A DNA stretch of 64,000 bases from Caenorhabditis remanei (lineage: Eukaryota > Nematoda > Chromadorea > Rhabditida > Rhabditidae). The stretch lies in the NCBI RefSeq assembly GCF_010183535.1, contig NC_071333.1:10042587-10106586 (forward strand), in the 5' to 3' direction. The translations under genes and the position numbers were made by a program. Positions 57,601-64,000 of this stretch are shown here, piece by piece (position 1 is the first letter of the stretch; every line of letters begins with the position of its first letter). Below the pieces are notes generated by a model. The model had not been told where the DNA came from. It made no database searches and saw only the letters and a list, made by a program, of their open reading frames with translations.

Positions 57601-60173
57601 ACATTTTAGTTGTCTTTCAAACATCCATTAACTTTTCCACTAAATTTCTGAGAAGAGAAAAATAGAAAGAAGGGAGGTCACCAAACTAATTCACTCAATT
57701 GAACATCCAAACATCACAAATATTACAGAAAATACATTAGACCCAACATTTTCTTTGCTCTTTGGAACACGAGGGGAGAAGGAGAAAAAACACAAGTGGA
57801 TTGAATCGGCGGGCCGGGAGAATGGCTAAGCTCTCTTGGGATTTTGACATGACCCTTCTCAAAATGTGCAAACATCGAGGTTGTTTTCCCCAACAATAGT
57901 CTTGGTAACATCTATTTTTGACTTGATGGAAAAGAGTATGACATAGTTATATAGTAGGTAAGTAATTTACACAAAACGAACAACAACCGGGTGCCGTTAT
58001 ATCAGTTTTGTACAATAACAATCCATTAACATTGTTCGGAAAAGTGTGATAAGGTTGGTATCTGTGATTTGGTTGCAATGAAATTATCTCGAAAACTTGC
58101 CCTAGTTGTTCTCCCAGCTGTTGAGAGTTGTAGTCTGACCCCGTATCGACCATCAAACCATAAAAAAAGTTTAAAACCCCCAACTACTTTCTTAATCTTT
58201 TCCTTTCTCTCTTCTTCTTGTACATTTGATCAAAGTGATGCAAAATCGGTGTTTTTCAAAAAGAAATGAGAAAACATAGAACTTTTCGCAACTTTCTTTC
58301 TGTGAGCTTTTTTCGTCTCATGTTTCTAATAGAAGGGTCAAGAACAGCTGGCACTCAGCTGGCTCTTTTCTTATCTTCATTTGAAAACTACAGCTGGGCA
58401 AAGTTTGAAATAAGATGAGAGAAGAAAAATAGAAAGGGAAAAAATAAATTCAGGATTTTGAGTATCGTTTCATTAAGTCTTCAATTGCACTCTAAATGAA
58501 AAGAAAAAAAAACTATTGTGATGTTAAGGACAATAATGAATTCGAAAGTTTGCAGAAGTTTTAATTAAAGTTTGTTTACAGGAAAACGAGAGGAGATTTT
58601 TCTGAAAATTGAATTCTTGCAAATGCCTTTATTTTTTTGATAATAGAAAACCTAACAGCAACTTCCCAAAAACAAAGATCGCTATGGGTGGTATAATCCA
58701 ATTGAGTAAAACCGATGATGGATCGTAGATTCAATGTCCAGATAGCAGAAGTTACATGGGTTTGGAAGATTTACAACAGCGTTATTGAAAAAAAAACATA
58801 ATTATCAAACCCACGAATGATAATCCGATAATTTTTCAATTTCCAGAATTTCTCTTTTCATAAATCTCTATTTCATTCGAATATTCCATCTCAGTCCCCT
58901 CGAAGATTTTAAAAAGACCTCCCTGCATGCTATCTGCACTCCCATCTTCTTTTTTTTTCAAAAAAAAAATTCTAAAAGTATCGAGGTTACGTATTACACA
59001 GCGTCCCTTGAGCCTTTTTTTGTAGATTCGAATCCAAGATAGGGATTGTCATCGTTCATAATGCAGTAACCTGCGCCCCCGAAATTCGAGTGTGGGTTTT
59101 TATTCGTGAGTGCGTGTCTCGATGTCTGTCGCCTACCACTTCACTTTCCGTGTCCCATATTTTTTGAAAAATCGAAAGGGAATGGCGGCGACTGTCAGTG
59201 TCTTGCGCCAGATCTACTATAATAGTTTCGCCGATTGAAATGGCACAGCCATCCAGCTGAAAAGCGTTGCTATCGCATTCGGTTAAAACTGGGTCAAACC
59301 TCGTCTATGCTTTTTCATCGATTTCCGACTGTTTTTCATCTGAATTTGTCTGCTGCTGTTCAACACATTCTAATTAGTCTTTTGCAAATCTTTTTATTTG
59401 ATCAGATGGTTGATATACATTGACAGATAATTGGAAAAAAAACAGAAATAGAATGCAGATAACCATACAGTTTTATAAGATCATACATGTACCGTTTAGT
59501 GATTGCACAGTGCAATAAACTGGTATTCAAAATATTATTTTTTGGATGAGGATACAAGTATAAATGTGCGACATAGAAGCATTTTTCACCACAACCCGCT
59601 ATAAGTGAAAGAAGTATTGAGAGTATTCATATTCCCATACATAAAAGCTGCTTATAGAGTTTCTGACTAAATTTGGATATCGACAATGAGAGGATTGGAG
59701 GGAGCACCTACCTAAAACGGTCGGGGGAGATTACCGGTTCTGAGAGTAAATTATAATTTCAACACTTCGTAATATGAGGAGAGAGGGATGAATTGATACA
59801 GACCAAAAAAATGATGAGGACGTGAGAGTTGAGTGGAGAAAAAGTGAACGTGACGTTTTGGTGACTGAGGTGTGGAGGGGATCAAGTATCACAATGTTTT
59901 TGAATGCTGGCCGAATGACGAGAAATGATCATATTTTCAAGAGACAGTATGCCCGTTGGTAAGACTAACAATGACAATAAAATAAAATAAGTTAATAAGT
60001 TATTTGGAGTGAACGAATTTGACTAGTTTAACAGGGGTGGAAAGGTAAAAGCGGGTATGACAACGGAAAACGGGTAACCAGACCCATGAAAGGCAGTTGG
60101 TGGAGTTGAAAGATGGTTGGTAGTATGTAACATTATGAGATTCTCGTCCTGCGAGATGGCTTCTGATATTTCA
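57601..60173. other. Intergenic region
   Basis: About 2.6 kb of mixed AT-rich sequence with only short ORFs. No tRNA, conserved exon or long repeat was recognised. The 3' UTR of peb-1 probably occupies the right end. Confidence 0.4.
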
Positions 60174-62675
60174 TTAACAAGTTGCTGTTCGCCGGCAGAT
60201 TCCTTCATCGCAACAGCAAATTCGGATCACACGGCATCCACAACCAGAGGTCAGACACTTGGAAACTTTGATTTCTTGAATAACCTGAAAACAAAAGAAA
60301 TATCACAATGATGTCATCACGTGAGAGTCTCAAGCTACCTACCTCTGTGGTCTGTGTACTCGAATCTCTCATTAATGGGATAGGCCTGAGCAGGCTGGCG
60401 GCTTGAATGACCGGACTCGTTTGGATGGCGGTGAGTGGTGGAAGTGGTTTCAGATCTTTCAGATTCAAGAATGTTGGTGTTTGAATTGCAGTCGACGCTT
60501 CCTTTGGCATCTGAGGGGTGACTAAGCTGCTCACGGAGAGATTTGAGGAGAGTGGAGCAGTTGTTGGTGCAGTTGCAGCTGGAGTTGGACCTTGGCTATG
60601 CTGCAGATGTTTTGAAACTGCAGCAAAAGTGGAAAGTACGTCCAATCCTCCGATCCCGGGGTTGAGCATAGCATTTGCCCAGAACATTGTTGCAACGGGA
60701 TCTTCAAATCCAACCCATGAGTTATTGAAACTATTTAAAGCGGCTGGTTGAAGAAGATTGCTTTGTTCTTGTGGTTGTGGAGCTGGTGGAGGATTTGATT
60801 GAGGGATTTGGATAGTTGGACTCTGATTGAAGTTGTTTTCCACTTTGACCATAGAGAGACCGTTGTTGAAAAGTGGGAAGAAGCTAGACATGTCATTTTC
60901 CATTCTTTGCATTTTGAATACATTCTCATCCTCCTCATCTGGCTCAATCTTCATTCTCTTCAATGGGTTCAGAGAACCTTTGGTACTCTTTTGCTTTCTT
61001 GGCTTTCCTTCTTTGCTTCTGGCGGATACGAGGCTTTTCTTGAGGCTTTCCTTGTTATCAAAAACGACTCCTTCGCTCAAATACATACATGCTTGGTTGA
61101 CAAGGTCCCCAGCATCATGGTCCGGGTTTTCAAATGCAGCATTGATGAGTTGCGACTGAAAAAACAAACAATTCACAGCTATTTCAACCACATCAATTTT
61201 AAATTGAGATCCCTTTTTTCCCGTAGAAGGTCAAATCGTCTTTTGAATTTCGAGTGTACTTTTCTTTGTGTGTGGCAGTAAATTGCGTCAGTCTGCACTG
61301 ACCTTTTCCGATGACCTAATTTCTGAGAATTCACAAAAAGTTCAGTACCGCCAATTTGAATGGCATCGACGCAATAGATCGAGAAAATTGGCGCATCTAG
61401 GTTAACGAGTCGGGTGGTAGGGCGCGGCCTGGTCCGGCGCGCGCACTGCCGCGTGCCTGCCATTCATAGCTTGACCTTCGCAAAGCGCGGATCTGTTTGC
61501 GAATTACTCGTGGTTCGTTGGAAGGATTGCGACACACAGGCGGGCGAATGAAATGTTTCGAACCGTGCCACGCTCAAATTGTTTTATTTGACCTGACCAA
61601 GTTCGCAACTGACCTAGGCACCCGGCGCCACCACCCGGCGCCGAAAACTTTTGCGCATCCAATTGCACTTTTGACTTGTATACACACAAACTATTACGTG
61701 CTACGCTCTTGAAAAGGGCTGGCGATCTTCTTTTAACTACCCTGTCTGGTGCCATGAAGTGACATTCAAAGGTTACGAAAGAGTGAAGTGGATTACTGCC
61801 ATGTTCCCGCACGTACATGATCTCTTGGATACACGCCTGGGTTTAAAGGGTTCCTCCACATGACGTTATGAAATTTGAACTTCTATCCAAGAAACCAATC
61901 GGAACAAAAAAGAGAGTCAGCTGGCATGTATTTCAACCTTATGATATTGCTGCTCTCATCTGGCACCGCGCCAATTGCAAAGGACACTAGCTCTTTGCTA
62001 GACAGTTGTGTCTCAGTCATCACCCTTACGTACCTTGATGAATTCGATCTCGGCGACACGGTGCTTTGGCGGATGATTGTGCGTGCCCTTTGTGCAAGCC
62101 TTCCCGTTATCCATCGTCGTTTCGGCGCGACACTTACACCATTGTCCATCATCAGGCATCTTTTTAGCACAAACACATCGCCAAGATTTGAAGTTTCGTT
62201 CTGGAACGACCTGAAAAAACAACTCGTGATGAACGTCACTTTTCAGGATTGGTCTATGATACCTGATAGATGTTATATCTGTATCCTTGGAACATCAACT
62301 TTTGGTATCCTTTGAATGAAGTGACAATTTGTGGAATATCTGGGTTGTACCGTACAAATGTTATCTGAAATACTACCATGTTTTGAGGTTTGGAAGGTGG
62401 TGTTGCTCGGTGTCAGGTTGTTTTGAAATTCGTGTAGGAAGCGAGCCACCTCTAATAATTTCCGCCTGTACAAATACAGTCAACTATGCAAACGTTCCCT
62501 TTCAAAACTGTGTTTACCTTTCGGACAGTCCAAACAGTTATCTCAAAGTACTTACCTTTTTCTTTTCCTTGTCCGGTGATAGTGGCATACTGCTCACGCT
62601 AATAGGTGAGATGGCGGAAGTATCAGTGGAGGAAGACGAAATGTCTGAGGATCCTGGCTTTTCAAGACCCAACAT
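60174..62675 (-). CDS. peb-1: FLYWCH zinc-finger transcription factor PEB-1
   Basis: Five exons (62675-62556, 62364-62263, 62210-62034, 61155-60343, 60284-60174) give about 440 residues. The N-terminus is Ser/Thr-rich ([20 protein letters not shown]). The FLYWCH-type finger spans exons 2-3: [13 protein letters not shown], then [21 protein letters not shown] and KGTHNHPP (C2H2 ligands). The long exon 4 is Pro/Gln/Ser-rich ([16 protein letters not shown]), as expected of a regulatory domain, with a basic patch ([13 protein letters not shown]). PEB-1 is needed for pharyngeal, vulval and hindgut development in C. elegans. The last exon is uncertain: the in-phase reading is Cys-rich and ends at 60174, while another frame continues to 60023. 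Intron 3 is about 880 bp and locally GC-rich. Confidence 0.88.
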
Positions 62676-64000
62676 TGTCTGAAAAATAAAAGTATGATAA
62701 CATGTGAACAGGAGGAGAAGAATATAGAATGAGCGAGAAGATAGTGAATGACCTCTGATGAATTAGAAACTGAACTCAAACTAGACAGATGATAAGAGAA
62801 TAGAAAGAGATATGACCATGGAGGAGATGTAACAAAAAACGAGCGGACCAGCCGGTGAGAAGTGAGCGAGGTTCAGACACCTAGAATCAGACGACTTTTT
62901 TTCTCATCTTTCTCTCCGCCCCAGCCCTGGCACTATCAGTTGCTTGGGGCGGACAAATCAGCTGATGGGGCAGTCGAGAGGCGCGTGCCATTTGAACTGA
63001 TAACCTATCGTGGCAGGCACCAACCGGCTGCCAACTAAGACGTTGAATACTGTTATTTGGATGAGGCGCGCGAGAACGAGAGTGGCGAAGAGATAGAGGA
63101 TGAGTGACCGACAGGAGGCACAACTGTACGGAAATTGGGGAGAAACATGCGTCGAAACGAGATTGACACATTCACATCATGTTCGATTTTGGGTAAATGT
63201 GGTCGTGTGGTTAACAAAGTTAACTAAATTGAAAAAAGATATGTAAAGTATCGAAAAGGGGCGAAGAACATAAGAATGTTTCGGTTAATTCACTTGGAAC
63301 TTGAAAAAAGACGATAAGAGAAAACGTTGATACGGGGAGTATAGGCCAAGCCGAAACAATCGGAAAGTAATACAGTAACCAGTTTCGATGGCACATATTC
63401 CGCAACATGCGGCTGTTTTTATCGAGAAATGGTGGTGCCGGCCGCGGCGGCTGACTTCGTTTGACCCACAATCCCTTCTTCCGCCAGCTTGATCATAATA
63501 CTTTTTTGACCGCCTTTTTCTTCCATTGAATATTCCGAGGATGTTGTGGCGCGAGAAAGTAAAGGCAGAGAGGTATAACTAGTACCGTTTCGAGTTTCAC
63601 ATTTTGTTTTTGTGGCGGCGAGGGTCATCGATGAAGTGAAAGTTAGAGTAAAAATGACCAGAAATGGACCAAGTTGTGGTAAATAAGCACCAGAGACTGT
63701 CGAAGCTATTAAGTTCGGGCCATAGGGAAATGTGGGAGTATGCCAGGGGTGATTACCAGAAAAAGGACGCGCCGACGCCCGCATGACCTGGCGCGGAAGA
63801 CACGGATTGACACCGGATTGATGGATTCGGGAAAAAAAACCGCAAAATTAGGTAATTGACAGGCGAGAGATTGGGATCATGTTGGCGGAAGCCGTTGGCT
63901 TGACCGCTGCGCTTGGCACCGTCCCGCGCAACCTTGGAAGGCACTCTTACTGTTGCAAAATCTCCGCTGCCAAAGTGCAAGGTCCTTTCTGACGGCGTAC
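62676..64000. other. peb-1 upstream region
   Basis: The ATG of peb-1 is preceded three bases upstream by TTTTTCAG, so a non-coding exon or a spliced-leader acceptor is likely. The following 1.3 kb has higher GC patches (62920-63080 and 63420-63480) but no exon that I can defend. Minus-strand ORFs near 63419-63784 appear to be chance. Confidence 0.4.

Noticed and set aside
63419..63784. 121-codon minus-strand ORF upstream of peb-1
   Set aside because: No splice support or domain, and the composition looks like promoter DNA; kept as non-coding.

Overview
The window is nematode DNA, almost certainly from a Caenorhabditis species other than C. elegans. Introns are short (about 45-60 nt) with TTTCAG acceptors, and spliced genes read cleanly as LIN-32, HEX-1, PEB-1, V-ATPase subunit H, ribosomal protein L11 and a CRN-4-like nuclease. 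From memory, lin-32, hex-1, peb-1, vha-15, rpl-11.2 and crn-4 lie on the X chromosome in C. elegans, so this is probably X-linked. The LIN-32 reading differs from the C. elegans protein as I remember it. All exon models were built by hand from reading frame and splice consensus.

Layout. (1) 1-19.4 kb is a dense, nested transposable-element complex. It is bounded by long inverted repeats (1-575 against 18677-19213, continuing outward on the right). Inside are a second inverted pair carrying a roughly 200-residue unknown ORF, an inverted pair of reverse-transcriptase fragments, two copies of a gene with EEPRPRKDPP-type repeats, a 2.9-kb foldback, a 0.75-kb foldback built from ~20-bp units, tRNA-derived SINE-like sequences, a decayed C2H2 zinc-finger gene, and a decayed Polinton/Maverick-type integrase with a chromodomain-like tail. 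Size, long inverted ends and integrase suggest a degraded Polinton-like element, but no DNA polymerase, ATPase, protease or capsid gene was recognised. (2) 19.4-22.0 kb holds a second copy of the terminal repeat and a non-LTR retrotransposon 3' end, which abuts a host gene that seems to lack its 5' part. (3) 22-29 kb has an unrecognised 378-residue gene, a CRN-4-like DEDDh exonuclease and an F-box-like gene. (4) 29-39 kb is mostly non-coding, with a peptide-receptor-like GPCR that has a 2.6-kb first intron. (5) 39.7-64 kb is conserved euchromatin: rpl-11, two tandem V-ATPase H genes (one N-terminally truncated), a Ulp1/SENP-like gene apparently missing a catalytic residue, lin-32, tRNA-Asp, hex-1 and peb-1.

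The right-hand genes are ordinary and functionally unrelated: ribosome, vacuolar acidification, neuronal fate, lysosomal glycan breakdown, and pharyngeal/hindgut transcription. The novelty is concentrated in the first 22 kb.
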